A stretch of 64,000 bases of DNA from Chitinophaga sancti (GCF_034424315.1 NZ_CP139972.1:5642001-5706000); one strand, 5' to 3'. Shown: positions 1 to 9,430, counted from the stretch's first letter. Numbers and translations: made by a program. The notes: generated by a model not told the origin, from the letters alone.

Positions 1-620
1 ATATAATCAGCGCCATTTTCTACTTTCCGCTTCAGGTAACTCATATCTGTGGCGAGATTGGGTGCCTCGAAGTGTTTTTCTGGGTAACCGGCTACGCCTA
101 TGCAGAATTTAGTTTTTACGCCACCCTGCAGGTCTTCTTCCAGGTACATACCATTGTTCATGTTCACTACCTGGTGCAGTAGTTCGTCTGCATAGCGGTG
201 CCCATGTGGTTCTGGTTCAAAGGAGGATTCATTTTTGGGTGCATCTCCACGCAGTACCAGTACATTGTCTACACCGAGGAAGTTGAGGTCGATGAGGGCA
301 TTTTCCGTCTCTTCACGGCTAAAGCCACCACAGATCAGGTGAGGAACAGCATCTACATTATAATGGTTCATTACGGCGGCGCAAATGGCGACGGTACCGG
401 GTCTTTTACGGATTTCCACCTTTTCGAAGCTGCCGTCAGACCTTTTTTTGAACATGTGCTCACTTCTGTGATAGGTAACGTTGATAAATGCAGGTTTGAA
501 TGTCATCAGGGGGTCCAGATGATCATATATTGACTCTATGCTCTTTCCTTTTAGTGGGGGAAGAATTTCGAAAGAGATCAGCGTATCCTTTGCCTGTGCG
601 ATATGTTCTGTTACTTTCAT
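1..620 (-). CDS. metF: Methylenetetrahydrofolate reductase (5' part, runs off left edge)
   Basis: Reverse-strand reading frame beginning with ATG at 620 and open to the window edge (about 206 codons). The translation begins MKVTEHIAQAKDTLISFEIL and continues with PPLKGKSIESIYDHL, INVTYHRSE, HLICGGFSREETENALIDL and VLVLRGDAP, which are typical MetF landmarks: the N-terminal FEILPP (FExxPP) strand, the T-Y-x-R-S-E region and the LRGD loop near the FAD site. MetF reduces 5,10-methylene-THF to 5-methyl-THF, the methyl donor for methionine synthase, whose two halves lie at 24482-28281 on the same strand. The C-terminal third of the protein is outside the window. A TAnnTTTG-like box sits at 654-661 on the minus strand, about 35 nt before the start. 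Confidence 0.93.
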   Translation of the reverse strand, partial: MKVTEHIAQAKDTLISFEILPPLKGKSIESIYDHLDPLMTFKPAFINVTYHRSEHMFKKRSDGSFEKVEIRKRPGTVAICAAVMNHYNVDAVPHLICGGFSREETENALIDLNFLGVDNVLVLRGDAPKNESSFEPEPHGHRYADELLHQVVNMNNGMYLEEDLQGGVKTKFCIGVAGYPEKHFEAPNLATDMSYLKRKVENGADY

Positions 621-653
621 AGCAAGTGGGCTTATTAAATATATGAAGCCAAA

Positions 654-661
654 CAAAAATA
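654..661 (-). promoter_or_regulatory. Possible -7 box of metF
   Basis: Minus strand reads TATTTTTG, matching the Bacteroidota TAnnTTTG consensus, 34 bases before the metF ATG. No good -33 TTG partner is visible at the expected distance, so this is tentative. Confidence 0.35.
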
Positions 662-809
662 ATGTATCTCTTAGAATTATCATCTAATAATTATCGAATA
701 GTCCGAATATTTACAAACCTTTGTGCGAGATTCGTAGATAAAAGCACAGGGCAGAATTACCCGGCATTGAAAGCTGAAGTAAATGCTTATTTTTGCTAAG
801 TTTCAACAT

Positions 810-1574
810 ATGGCATTAAAAATACATACAGATAAACTGGTAAAGCGCTACGGTCAGCGAACTGTGGCCAATGAGGTTTCTGTAGAGGTAACTCAGGGAG
901 AGATCGTTGGATTGCTGGGCCCGAATGGTGCCGGTAAGACGACTACATTTTACATGGTAGTAGGCCTGATCAAGCCGGACGACGGACAGGTATTTCTGGA
1001 CGAAGTAAATATCACCAAGCTACCTATGTACAAGCGGGCCAAGATGGGGATTGGTTATCTTCCCCAGGAGGCATCTGTGTTCCGTAAGTTGAGTGTGGAA
1101 GACAATATCGCTGCGGTATTGGAGATGACTAATCTGAAGAGGGCTGAACAGAAAGAGAAGCTGGAGAGTCTGCTGGAAGAGTTTCGTCTTACCCATGTGC
1201 GTAAGAGCCCGGGGGATGTATTGAGTGGTGGTGAGCGCAGACGTACAGAAATTGCCCGTGCACTGGCGGTAGATCCCAAATTTATATTACTGGATGAACC
1301 ATTTGCAGGTATTGACCCTATTGCTGTAGAAGACATCCAATCTATCGTAGCCCGCCTAAAATATAAGAACATTGGTATCCTGATCACTGACCACAACGTG
1401 CAGGAGACATTGTCTATTACTGACCGCGCATATCTGCTGTTTGAAGGGAAAATATTGAAAGCCGGAACCGCCGAAGAATTAGCTGCAGATGAACAGGTTA
1501 GGAAAGTGTATCTTGGACAGAATTTTATTTTACGTCGTAAAAATTACCTGGACGAAGCAGCTAAGAAACAATAA
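810..1574 (+). CDS. lptB: LPS export ABC transporter ATP-binding protein LptB
   Basis: 254-aa cytoplasmic ATPase of the LptBFG transporter that extracts lipopolysaccharide from the inner membrane. Walker [10 protein letters not shown] is at residues 37-45, followed by a Q-loop region, the ABC signature [15 protein letters not shown], Walker [14 protein letters not shown] and the switch histidine in ITDHNV. The GERRR signature and [13 protein letters not shown] are characteristic of LptB rather than of amino-acid transporters. An upstream ATG at 783 would add nine residues (MLIFAKFQH) without family support, so 810 is preferred. The permease subunits LptF/LptG are not in the window. It is followed after 30 bp by the GH3 gene and then fabG, all plus strand, probably one transcript. 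Confidence 0.93.
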   Translation: MALKIHTDKLVKRYGQRTVANEVSVEVTQGEIVGLLGPNGAGKTTTFYMVVGLIKPDDGQVFLDEVNITKLPMYKRAKMGIGYLPQEASVFRKLSVEDNIAAVLEMTNLKRAEQKEKLESLLEEFRLTHVRKSPGDVLSGGERRRTEIARALAVDPKFILLDEPFAGIDPIAVEDIQSIVARLKYKNIGILITDHNVQETLSITDRAYLLFEGKILKAGTAEELAADEQVRKVYLGQNFILRRKNYLDEAAKKQ

Positions 1575-1604
1575 CTACAACTACTCCGTTCCTACCATCC
1601 TATT

Positions 1605-3137
1605 ATGAGAATATTAAGTCCTGCAATATCACAACTGGCGCGTTTGCGCATGGGGCGCATAGAGTATTTTATGCAGTATCCCCTGCAGGTGCAGCAGCAG
1701 GTATTCCAAAACCTACTTAGTGCCGCTCAGTATACTGAGTTTGGTAAGCAATATGGATTCTCCCAGATCTATAAGATTGAAGAGTTTAAACAAAGGGTAC
1801 CTATTCACAATTACGATACCCTGAAACCATATATACAGCGTACCATGGAAGGCCAGCAAAACATTCTGTGGAATACACCCATTAAATGGTTTGCCAAATC
1901 CAGCGGTACCACTGCCGATAAGAGCAAGTTCATTCCTGTATCTGTAGAAAGCCTGGATGAATGTCACTATCGGGCAGGTCGCGATGTACTTTCTCTATAT
2001 TATAATAATTATCCTGAGTCCAGGTTACTTACCGGCAAGTCGCTTGTAATCGGTGGCAGTCACCAGGTGAACAAACTGTCTGCGGACAGTGATTCATACT
2101 TTGGTGACCTGAGTGCGGTGATGCTTCAGAACATGCCATTCTATGGCAATATGATCCGCACGCCGGATCTGTCTATTGCCCTGATGGATGAGTGGGAGGA
2201 GAAGATAGAGCGTATGGCCAATACAGTGATCCATGAGAATGTTACTTCTATAGCAGGGGTGCCAACCTGGACCATGGTATTGATCAAAAGGATCTTTGAA
2301 ATCACCGGGAAGGATAACCTGGCGGACATCTGGCCGAACCTTGAACTGTATATGCATGGTGGGGTAAGTTTTACACCGTACCGTGAGCAGTTTAAAAAGC
2401 TGATCCGCAAGCCGGATATGTTCTACCTGGAGACCTACAATGCATCGGAAGGGTTCTTTGCTGCACAGGATGTGATTGGACAGGAGGGCCTGTTATTGTT
2501 CCTGAACCATGGGATCTTCTATGAGTTTATGCCGATGGAGGAAGTAGGAAAAGAAAATCCACAGACATTACAACTGAACGAAGTGGAGCCTGGTAAAAAC
2601 TATGCCCTGGTGATCAGTACCAATGGTGGCTTATGGCGCTATATGGTAGGTGATACTGTGCAGTTTACCTCTTTGTCTCCATTCCGTGTGAAGGTGAGTG
2701 GCCGTACCAAATCCTTTATTAATGCATTTGGAGAAGAACTGATTGTTGAGAATTCAGATAAGGCGATAGCCCAGGCATGTGAGGCAACCGGTGCCATCGT
2801 AAATGATTATACGGCGGCTCCCATTTATTTTAGCGAAGGCGAAGCAGGTGGTCATGAATGGTTACTTGATTTCGAAGTGATGCCGGATAGCGTGGATCAC
2901 TTTATCGATGTACTGGATCAGACACTGAAATCTATCAATTCCGACTACGAGGCAAAGCGTCACAAAGATATGGCGCTGCGCAGACCTGTATTGCATGTGT
3001 TGCCGAAAGGTACTTTCACGGAATGGTTGAAGAGCAAAGGCAAACTGGGCGGTCAGCACAAAGTGCCAAGGTTGAACAATGACCGTCAGCATGTTGAGGA
3101 AATCTTGAAATTCACTGGTATCACTGGTGTGATATAA
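1605..3137 (+). CDS. GH3 auxin-responsive promoter family protein
   Basis: 510-aa member of the GH3 family, ANL-like adenylating enzymes known from plants, where they conjugate auxin or jasmonate to amino acids; the bacterial substrate is unknown. Three ATP/AMP-binding motifs can be seen: FAKSSGTTADKSKF around residue 99, YNASEGFFAAQD around 278, and WRYMVGDTVQF around 346. Length and motif order fit a full single-domain GH3 protein. It lies between lptB (30 bp upstream) and fabG (28 bp downstream), which suggests an envelope or acyl-lipid role, but this is inference from position only. No signal peptide or membrane segment is evident, so it is expected in the cytoplasm. Confidence 0.88.
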   Translation: MRILSPAISQLARLRMGRIEYFMQYPLQVQQQVFQNLLSAAQYTEFGKQYGFSQIYKIEEFKQRVPIHNYDTLKPYIQRTMEGQQNILWNTPIKWFAKSSGTTADKSKFIPVSVESLDECHYRAGRDVLSLYYNNYPESRLLTGKSLVIGGSHQVNKLSADSDSYFGDLSAVMLQNMPFYGNMIRTPDLSIALMDEWEEKIERMANTVIHENVTSIAGVPTWTMVLIKRIFEITGKDNLADIWPNLELYMHGGVSFTPYREQFKKLIRKPDMFYLETYNASEGFFAAQDVIGQEGLLLFLNHGIFYEFMPMEEVGKENPQTLQLNEVEPGKNYALVISTNGGLWRYMVGDTVQFTSLSPFRVKVSGRTKSFINAFGEELIVENSDKAIAQACEATGAIVNDYTAAPIYFSEGEAGGHEWLLDFEVMPDSVDHFIDVLDQTLKSINSDYEAKRHKDMALRRPVLHVLPKGTFTEWLKSKGKLGGQHKVPRLNNDRQHVEEILKFTGITGVI

Positions 3138-3165
3138 TTGGGAAACCATTAACTAATACGTCTAT

Positions 3166-3915
3166 ATGAAATTACTGGAAAACAAAGTAGCTATCGTCAC
3201 CGGGGCCAGCCGTGGTATTGGAGAAGCTATCGCTATCAAATTTGCAGAAGAGGGTGCAAATGTAGCTTTCACTTACCTGAGCTCTGATGAAAAAGCCAAA
3301 GCGCTTGAACAGAAGCTGCAAGGTATGGGAGTAAAGGCGAAAGCCTATAAATCCAACGCCGGTGTTTACGAGGAGTGCGAAACGTTGATCGCTGATGTAC
3401 TGAAAGAGTTTGGCGCTATCGATATTTGTGTGAACAATGCGGGTATTTCGAAAGATAACCTGCTGTTGCGTATGAGTCCTGATCAGTGGGATGATGTAAT
3501 GGACATCAACCTGAAGAGCGTATATAACATGACTAAACATGTGATCCGCCCGATGATGAAGGCTAGGTCTGGTTCTATCATTAATATGAGTTCTATTATC
3601 GGTATCAAGGGTAATGCTGGTCAGAGTAGCTATGCTGCTTCTAAGGCTGGTATTATTGGTTTTACCAAGTCAATTGCACAGGAGCTGGGTAGCCGTAATA
3701 TCCGTGTAAATGCGGTGGCACCTGGTTTCGTGGAAACTGATATGACACACTACCTGAAAGAAGGTACCGGTGCGCAGGCTTACATTGAGAAAATTCCGTT
3801 GGGTCGATTTGGTAGCCCTGAGGATATTGCAAACGTAACATTGTTCCTGGCTTCTAACCTGAGCGCATATGTGACAGGTCAGACAATCAGTACTTGTGGT
3901 GGTTTGAATACCTAA
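3166..3915 (+). CDS. fabG: 3-oxoacyl-ACP reductase FabG (SDR family)
   Basis: 249-aa short-chain dehydrogenase/reductase. The cofactor motif TGASRGIG is at residues 12-19, NNAG near 90-93, and the catalytic Ser/Tyr/Lys appear as SS at 142-143, Y156 and K160 (YAASK). The IRVNAVAPGFVETDMT stretch and the C-terminal YVTGQTISTCGGL match FabG, which reduces 3-ketoacyl-ACP with NADPH in fatty acid elongation. Many SDR paralogues share this architecture, so another oxo-acyl substrate is possible. ATG at 3166 follows the GH3 stop by 28 bp, and a strong terminator follows at 3934-3972. Confidence 0.88.
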   Translation: MKLLENKVAIVTGASRGIGEAIAIKFAEEGANVAFTYLSSDEKAKALEQKLQGMGVKAKAYKSNAGVYEECETLIADVLKEFGAIDICVNNAGISKDNLLLRMSPDQWDDVMDINLKSVYNMTKHVIRPMMKARSGSIINMSSIIGIKGNAGQSSYAASKAGIIGFTKSIAQELGSRNIRVNAVAPGFVETDMTHYLKEGTGAQAYIEKIPLGRFGSPEDIANVTLFLASNLSAYVTGQTISTCGGLNT

Positions 3916-3933
3916 TTCGGATCTATATAATTG

Positions 3934-3972
3934 AAAAGGGGCTGTCACAAAACTTTGGGACAGCCCCTTTTT
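3934..3972 (+). terminator. Rho-independent terminator after fabG
   Basis: Arms AAAAGGGGCTGTC and its exact complement (13 bp), 12-nt loop, with the closing T-run at 3968-3973. It ends the lptB-GH3-fabG transcript. Confidence 0.85.
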
Positions 3973-4054
3973 ATTCGGGTTTCCTTGGAGTAAAATCTTT
4001 TTTAAGCGATTCTCAGGAGCTTCATTTTACTTTCTGTACAACCGCTTTTGTGTT

Positions 4055-4933
4055 TTAGTATTTTTTACCCGGCGTTGCTACGCGGAAGGTTTCTACACAT
4101 TTGCGATCCTGCAATGTAACGAAGACTGTTTTGCCATCCGGGCCTCCGAATGTGAGATTGCTGCATTGCTTGCCTTTCAGTGGAATTTCCCTGATGGTTT
4201 TGCCGGCAGGAGATAATACCCAGATCACGCCTTTACCCCAGCGGGCTACATACAGGTTACCTGCTTTATCGCACTTCATACCATCGAAACCAAAGTCAGG
4301 TACTTCTGCAAAGAGTTGTTTGTTACCCAGGTTGCCGTCTTTGTCAACATCGAACTTCCAGATCCTGCGTTGAACGCTTTCGTTCACATAGAGTGTTTTT
4401 TCATCAGGGCTCAGTTCTATACCATTGGTTGTACCCATGTTGGATTCCAGCAGTATTGCCCTGCCTCCCTTATCTATGCGCCAGATCTGACCTGTAGATT
4501 GTTTCCAGTTAGGATCTGAAGCATAGATCTGGTCCTTCTTATTTATGCAAAGATCATTCGGCTGATTGAACTGGTCATTGTGCACATATACGCTAACTTT
4601 CCTGGTCTTTGGATCTACCTGGAGTACATTGTGATTAATGAAGTCAGGCAGGAACATCTGGCCTTTGCTGTTGTAATGAATGCCATTACCTACACTGCTA
4701 TCCGGCAGGGTAACGAAAACTTCTCCACTACCAGTTTTTGTATTGATTTTACCGATGGTACCATCCTTCTCAAAGTTGACTACATAGAGATAGCCAGACT
4801 TATCGTAATGAGGTCCTTCGATGTTCACGGAGAACATTTGTTCTTTGGTAAGATCCTTTGTCTTGTACAAATCCTGGCTTTTTAGCTGTGCTGCTGCGGA
4901 GAGACCTAGCAATAAACAGATAAGTTGTTTCAT
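4055..4933 (-). CDS. SMP-30/gluconolactonase-like beta-propeller protein, exported
   Basis: 292 aa with a signal peptide (MKQLICLLLGLSAAAQL, cleavage near residue 19), so periplasmic. The rest is a six-bladed propeller of the SMP-30/gluconolactonase/LRE family: EGPHYDKSGYLYVVNF carries the conserved Glu metal ligand, NQPNDLCINKKDQIYASDP carries the Asn and Asp ligands, and NGIELSPDEKTLYVNES is a family hallmark. Family members hydrolyse sugar lactones with a divalent metal; the real substrate cannot be read from sequence. Convergent with fabG, divergent from the lipoprotein gene at 5048. Confidence 0.85.
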   Translation of the reverse strand: MKQLICLLLGLSAAAQLKSQDLYKTKDLTKEQMFSVNIEGPHYDKSGYLYVVNFEKDGTIGKINTKTGSGEVFVTLPDSSVGNGIHYNSKGQMFLPDFINHNVLQVDPKTRKVSVYVHNDQFNQPNDLCINKKDQIYASDPNWKQSTGQIWRIDKGGRAILLESNMGTTNGIELSPDEKTLYVNESVQRRIWKFDVDKDGNLGNKQLFAEVPDFGFDGMKCDKAGNLYVARWGKGVIWVLSPAGKTIREIPLKGKQCSNLTFGGPDGKTVFVTLQDRKCVETFRVATPGKKY

Positions 4934-5014
4934 GATAGAAAGATTGACGTTGAGGTATTAAGATAGTCAAATTTGTGCCGGCAGGCAAGGGGGATATAAA
5001 AATGCCGGGATCAA

Positions 5015-5034
5015 AATATTACATTTGTAATATT
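5015..5034. promoter_or_regulatory. 20-bp palindrome containing a TAnnTTTG box
   Basis: AATATTACA and its exact reverse complement TGTAATATT are separated by TT. The core TACATTTG (5020-5027) also matches the Bacteroidota -7 box on the plus strand, directed at the lipoprotein start at 5048. A palindrome on the -7 box is a plausible repressor operator; this is inference. Confidence 0.4.
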
Positions 5035-5047
5035 ATAAATCTTGTTT

Positions 5048-6475
5048 ATGTTTCGTCCTGTACTTATGGCAAGCTTACTTTGGCTTGCATTTATTATGCC
5101 TGCCTGTGATTCTTTATCCACTACTGCTGCCAGTCAGGATAGTACGGCGAAGATAGCTGCCCCGCCTACATTTGTTGAGTTTTTAAATGGGTTACAAGTT
5201 ATAAGTTTACCCTATTCTTCAGAAGAATGGCCGCCCATTCCGGAGGGAGTTAAGATACCTGATATTCCTGCTTTTTATAACTTTAAGAATGCTGCCAGGC
5301 TTTCTCCTGTTAATGGCTATACGCCGGTGCTGTACCGTGGTTTGATGGCGGAGGGGAAACGTCTTATTTACCTGATCACTTACGATGCTGCCGGTAAAGA
5401 GCGTTCCCGCCTGCAACTGAGAGGAGAGGGGTATATAGATAAAGCGAGTCCTGCTTATGATGAGCATTACAAGGAAGCATATTTGTATCCGGAGATCGGG
5501 AGAGATTCATTGATTGAATTGAAGTGTATTTACCTGTTTAAAGAGAAAGGGCATGTTAATGTAGAAAAGAAAGCATGTTTCTTCTACCATATTACTCCCG
5601 ATGGGATGATTACAGCAATACCGCGAGATACTATTTCACTGCAGGCATTTGCAGCAGCATTCCCGGTAAAGGAAATGCCTTTCCAGGGGAATACTGTGCA
5701 ACTGAAAGGATTGAAGCTGATATCCAGGTTGACACCTTATTTTAACTACGGAGAAGTATATGTGGATTCAGTATATGCGTATGGTAAACTGGACCTGGAT
5801 GGCTTGCCCACCACCTTGTTATTTGGCAGAGACGCATTAGAAGAAGAGGGTGGCGCAGATGCACAGGTAGATCTCATTACGTATAATGAGAAAGGAGAAA
5901 TGGCAGGCAACCTGATGATCATCGGGGGAAATGGTATAGAAGGCGGAACCGATAAAACCGGGAATGTAAGAATAGACAGGGAGGGGAATATCAGGTTGAA
6001 TGAAAAGCATTCCCTGATTCTGGATAATGAGGCGGAATTTACTGAGAATGTAGAGATGCAGTATGCGATACAAGCATCTGGCAGTATAGTTCCTGTCGAG
6101 GCGACAATAATTACCATCACGGGATCCGTATTCAGAAAGGATATGTTGCTGAAGCAGTTCAATGGTAATAACTTTGATTACGTGGTATCGGAAATACCCA
6201 GTCCGGAGCGGCTTCGCTTAAATATGCATTTTTTTCAGAAAGGGAATGAGTGTTTGATGGAGCTGTATACTACTAAGGGAAATGGAAAGGTGCTGGACCG
6301 GCATCCGGTTTATACTAGTCTGAAGAAAGTAAAATATGAAGAGGCTGCCAGTAAGAATAAGGAAGAAGAAGACGGATATGTTGTTGAGAAAAGAGGTCAT
6401 TATACCAAAGATGTGGTGATCAAATTGCCGGGGAAGGAAGTGCATGTAGATGCTGATGGCAGGTTTGTGAAATAG
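5048..6475 (+). CDS. Hypothetical lipoprotein
   Basis: 475 aa, not recognised. It begins MFRPVLMASLLWLAFIMPAC: a hydrophobic leader ending in a lipobox with the acceptor Cys around residue 20, so it is probably a lipoprotein of the outer or inner membrane. The body is mixed, without membrane segments, and rich in short beta-like stretches; a KNKEEEDGYVVEKRGHYTKD stretch near the C-terminus is highly charged. ATG at 5048 is preferred to the in-frame TTG at 5042. The stop is 49 bp before the NA37 gene, on the same strand, so co-transcription is possible. Confidence 0.75.
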   Translation: MFRPVLMASLLWLAFIMPACDSLSTTAASQDSTAKIAAPPTFVEFLNGLQVISLPYSSEEWPPIPEGVKIPDIPAFYNFKNAARLSPVNGYTPVLYRGLMAEGKRLIYLITYDAAGKERSRLQLRGEGYIDKASPAYDEHYKEAYLYPEIGRDSLIELKCIYLFKEKGHVNVEKKACFFYHITPDGMITAIPRDTISLQAFAAAFPVKEMPFQGNTVQLKGLKLISRLTPYFNYGEVYVDSVYAYGKLDLDGLPTTLLFGRDALEEEGGADAQVDLITYNEKGEMAGNLMIIGGNGIEGGTDKTGNVRIDREGNIRLNEKHSLILDNEAEFTENVEMQYAIQASGSIVPVEATIITITGSVFRKDMLLKQFNGNNFDYVVSEIPSPERLRLNMHFFQKGNECLMELYTTKGNGKVLDRHPVYTSLKKVKYEEAASKNKEEEDGYVVEKRGHYTKDVVIKLPGKEVHVDADGRFVK

Positions 6476-6524
6476 AGAATATCCCTCACCCATCAATGGG
6501 TTTATTTTCATTATTTTCGCTGGC

Positions 6525-7577
6525 ATGATACATGTTTCTGAATTTAAAGACCTGGAGTTGCTATCGATTCACAAGGTTGGCAACGCCTCTCAGGAAGAGT
6601 CCTTGATCTGCTCCCAGGAGCCTTTGCAATTACAGGATGAGACCATCAGTCAGCTATTGTTGAGTTATTTCATTCAGCCTTTTACAAATGCGGCGGAGTA
6701 CTTCCGCTTTTATCACGAGGCGGAGCTTCAATTAAATGAAATTTTTCAATATTGCCGTCGTATATTTGAGAATCGGGACAATTTTCATGAGCAATCTGTT
6801 AATATAGCAAAGCATTTATATAAGCATTCCACACATCCTAAAATCAAGGGGGGAGAGTTATATATCGCTTACTTCAGTAAGTGTCAGGTGGATGGAGAGG
6901 ATGTAGAAGCCATTGGTATATTTAAATCAGAAACCAGAGATACCTATTTGAAAGTATACTTGTCTAATGAAAGCTACCAGGTAAATTACGACGATGGTAT
7001 TAATATCAACAAGCTCGATAAAGGCTGCCTCATATTTAATACAGAAGAAGAAGAAGGGTATAAAGTCAGTATAATAGATAGTATCAGCAAACAGAATGAG
7101 GCTGTATACTGGAAAGATGCTTTCCTGCAGGTACAAAGAAGGGAAGATAATTATCACCAGACGGAGCTGGCGGTGAATATGTGCAAGCAGTTCATCAGCG
7201 AAAAGCTACCCAGTGAGTACGAAATGAGCAGGATAGATCAGGTAGATCTGCTCAACAAATCAGCAGCTTATTTTAAAGAGAAAGAGCAATTCCAGATGGA
7301 CGATTTTGCTCAGGAGGTATTAGGACATGCGGACGCCATTGAATCATTCAGGGAGTACAGAGATCAATATCAAAAGGATTATAAGCAGGAGATACCGGAC
7401 GAATTTGATATATCAGCACCAGCCTTTAAGAAACAGCAGAAGGTATTTAAGAGCATTCTAAAACTGGATAAGAATTTTCATATATACATACACGGGAACA
7501 GGGAATTGATTGAACGGGGTTTTGATGAAGCCTCGAATATGTATTACTATAAACTTTTGTTTGAAAATGAAAGTTAA
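6525..7577 (+). CDS. Nucleoid-associated protein, NA37/NdpA (YejK) family
   Basis: 350 aa resembling the 37-kDa nucleoid-associated protein family (E. coli YejK/NdpA). Visible family features are the N-terminal region with ESLICSQEPLQLQDE, a central GGELYIAYFSKCQVDGEDVEAIGIFKSE-type strand pair (read in parts), KGCLIFN, YWKDAFL and the C-terminal FHIYIHGN segment. The full family length is present. The E. coli protein binds DNA and associates with the nucleoid and topoisomerase IV; the role here is unknown. A terminator at 7663-7689 follows, then the IS insertion. Confidence 0.8.
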   Translation: MIHVSEFKDLELLSIHKVGNASQEESLICSQEPLQLQDETISQLLLSYFIQPFTNAAEYFRFYHEAELQLNEIFQYCRRIFENRDNFHEQSVNIAKHLYKHSTHPKIKGGELYIAYFSKCQVDGEDVEAIGIFKSETRDTYLKVYLSNESYQVNYDDGININKLDKGCLIFNTEEEEGYKVSIIDSISKQNEAVYWKDAFLQVQRREDNYHQTELAVNMCKQFISEKLPSEYEMSRIDQVDLLNKSAAYFKEKEQFQMDDFAQEVLGHADAIESFREYRDQYQKDYKQEIPDEFDISAPAFKKQQKVFKSILKLDKNFHIYIHGNRELIERGFDEASNMYYYKLLFENES

Positions 7578-7662
7578 AATGCCGTAACAAAACGCGGTAC
7601 AAGTCGTCTAACATTACACCGATCGGTTATAAATTTTTCATAAGCAAAAACCAATTATTAAT

Positions 7663-7689
7663 AAAGGCTGCTCTTTTGGGCGGCCTTTT
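7663..7689 (+). terminator. Terminator after the NA37 gene
   Basis: AAAGGCTGC pairs with GCGGCCTTT (one G-T pair), 8-nt loop, T-run at 7686-7689. It lies just left of the IS target site. Confidence 0.65.
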
Positions 7690-7704
7690 GGTATTGATAG
7701 ATAT

Positions 7705-7710
7705 TAACTA
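7705..7710. repeat. Target-site duplication, left copy
   Basis: TAACTA directly abuts the left IS end; the identical hexamer follows the right end at 9431-9436. If the IS end is taken one base further out (AGGGTC...), the duplication becomes AACT (4 bp); the sequence alone cannot decide. Confidence 0.75.
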
Positions 7711-9430
7711 GGGTCTGCTGATATAGTAATAAAACATTGTTAATCAATATGATGTGGCTTGTTTTTTGCTGTAGAAGTGTTTGTATATTGAAAGATTCAT
7801 CTTCAAAATCATGCAGCAATGATACGTTACACTCCTGCAAAACAGTTAACCTTAGAAGGATTTTCAACTCCTTTTTCGCAGCAATTATCCACTACAAACC
7901 GATGGGTTATACTAGCTGCAAAGATTCCGTGGGACAAACTGGCGGACGTGTATTATAAAAAAATGCGGGCAGATTTCGGTGCTCCAACATTGAGTGCCCG
8001 GATGGTAATAGGTGCAGTGATCATCAAACATATACTTAACATAGATGATCGGGAGGTAGTAGAGCAGATCACGGAAAATATATATCTGCAATATTTTGTA
8101 GGCTTAAGCAGTTTTCAACAGGAGGCTCCCTTTGATGCATCATTGATGGTCAGTATTAGAAAAAGATTAGGCATAGATGTGATGTCCAGATTGAATGAGA
8201 TTATTTTGCAGGAAGCCGGACTAATCAAAGCGAATGAAGAGAAAACAGCGGATACCCGCAGTGAGGATGATCAGGATGGGAATGGTGGAAAGAGTAATAA
8301 CAATGTCTTGAATGAGCATACAGAGAGCGTAAAAGGAAAGTCATCTGATGGGCTATCAGGAACAGTCATGTTAGATGCGACAGTGTCAGAGCAACAGATC
8401 GAATATCCAACAGATATCAAATTATTAAATGAGGGTCGCCGTCAATTGGAAAGGATGATAGAGCGGGGATGTCAGGTAGCAGAACTGGTGATGCCGCGCA
8501 TGTATCGGAGAATAGCGAGGAAGCAATATTTGAACATTGCCAAAAAAAAGAACAAAAGCAAACGAGATATACGCAGAGGTATCCGACAGCAATTACAATA
8601 TGTTAAACGAGATTTAAAGTACATCAACTGGCTGATAGAATCAGAAGCTAATTTCAAGGGGGTGCTGAAAATGAAAGACTGGAGGTTAATACGGGTGATC
8701 CAGGAAATGTATCGTCAGCAGGCAGAGATGTATAAGAATAGAGAGCATAAAATATCGGATCGGATTGTAAGTATCTATCAACCGCATGTACGTCCAATAC
8801 CGAGAGGTAAAGACCGTGTATCAACTGAGTTTGGCAGCAAACAACTGGTGATGTTGAAAGATGGCTACACCCATATAGAAAAACTGAGCTGGGATAATTA
8901 CAATGAAGGTTCATTGTTGACCGAAAGCCTTGAAACATATAAACGCTTGTTTGGGTGCTATCCAGAGCGTGTATTGGGAGATCAGTTGTTCGGCACACGT
9001 GAAAACAGACGATTCATGAGTGGAAAAGGGATCCGTTATGTGGGCAAGCCATTGGGTCGGCCCTCATCAAATAGTAAGGAGCAAAAGCGATTATTGCAAA
9101 AGGAGATGCCGGAACGAAATGCGATCGAAGGGAAGTTTGGACAGGGGAAAAATGCATATGGACTGGGCAAAATCAAGGCCCGCCTCAAGGATACAGCTGA
9201 GAGTTGGGTGATGTCTATATACTTTGTTATGAATCTGCTTAAACTGGCAGCAGGTTCTTTGTTGTCAGTACTGCAGATCTATTACTGGCTGGTAAAGGAG
9301 GGCTATTTGACCACAATGGGGAATAGATCCGATACACAATTTATATCCCGGTATCTGAGACATTAAGAAGGGTAAATCGATTCGGTGTAAAAATGAAAAA
9401 TAACAGATCGGGAACTTATTCAGCAGACCC
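7711..9430 (+). mobile_element. IS1182-like insertion sequence (complete, 1720 bp)
   Basis: The ends are inverted repeats: GGGTCTGCTGA at 7711-7721 and its exact reverse complement at 9420-9430, with weaker similarity continuing inwards. The element is bounded by the direct repeat TAACTA and carries one long transposase gene. Intact ends, intact reading frame and intact target duplication indicate a recent, possibly active insertion. It sits between two terminators (7663-7689 and 9461-9498), so no gene appears interrupted. Confidence 0.88.
7819..9366 (+). CDS. IS1182-family DDE transposase
   Basis: 515 aa. The N-terminus (MIRYTPAKQLTLEGFSTPF, then NNRW-like TTNRWVILAAKIPWDKLA) is typical of IS1182/IS5-group transposases with a DUF772-type domain. 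Candidate catalytic residues are D186 (MLDATV), D388 (VLGDQLFG) and E437 (NAIEGKFGQGK), followed by the basic GLGKIKARL segment. A charged linker (about residues 138-175, rich in E, D, N and K) separates the N-terminal and catalytic parts, as expected for this family. No frameshift or internal stop is seen. IS5 is the alternative group; the length of gene and element favours IS1182. Confidence 0.88.
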   Translation: MIRYTPAKQLTLEGFSTPFSQQLSTTNRWVILAAKIPWDKLADVYYKKMRADFGAPTLSARMVIGAVIIKHILNIDDREVVEQITENIYLQYFVGLSSFQQEAPFDASLMVSIRKRLGIDVMSRLNEIILQEAGLIKANEEKTADTRSEDDQDGNGGKSNNNVLNEHTESVKGKSSDGLSGTVMLDATVSEQQIEYPTDIKLLNEGRRQLERMIERGCQVAELVMPRMYRRIARKQYLNIAKKKNKSKRDIRRGIRQQLQYVKRDLKYINWLIESEANFKGVLKMKDWRLIRVIQEMYRQQAEMYKNREHKISDRIVSIYQPHVRPIPRGKDRVSTEFGSKQLVMLKDGYTHIEKLSWDNYNEGSLLTESLETYKRLFGCYPERVLGDQLFGTRENRRFMSGKGIRYVGKPLGRPSSNSKEQKRLLQKEMPERNAIEGKFGQGKNAYGLGKIKARLKDTAESWVMSIYFVMNLLKLAAGSLLSVLQIYYWLVKEGYLTTMGNRSDTQFISRYLRH

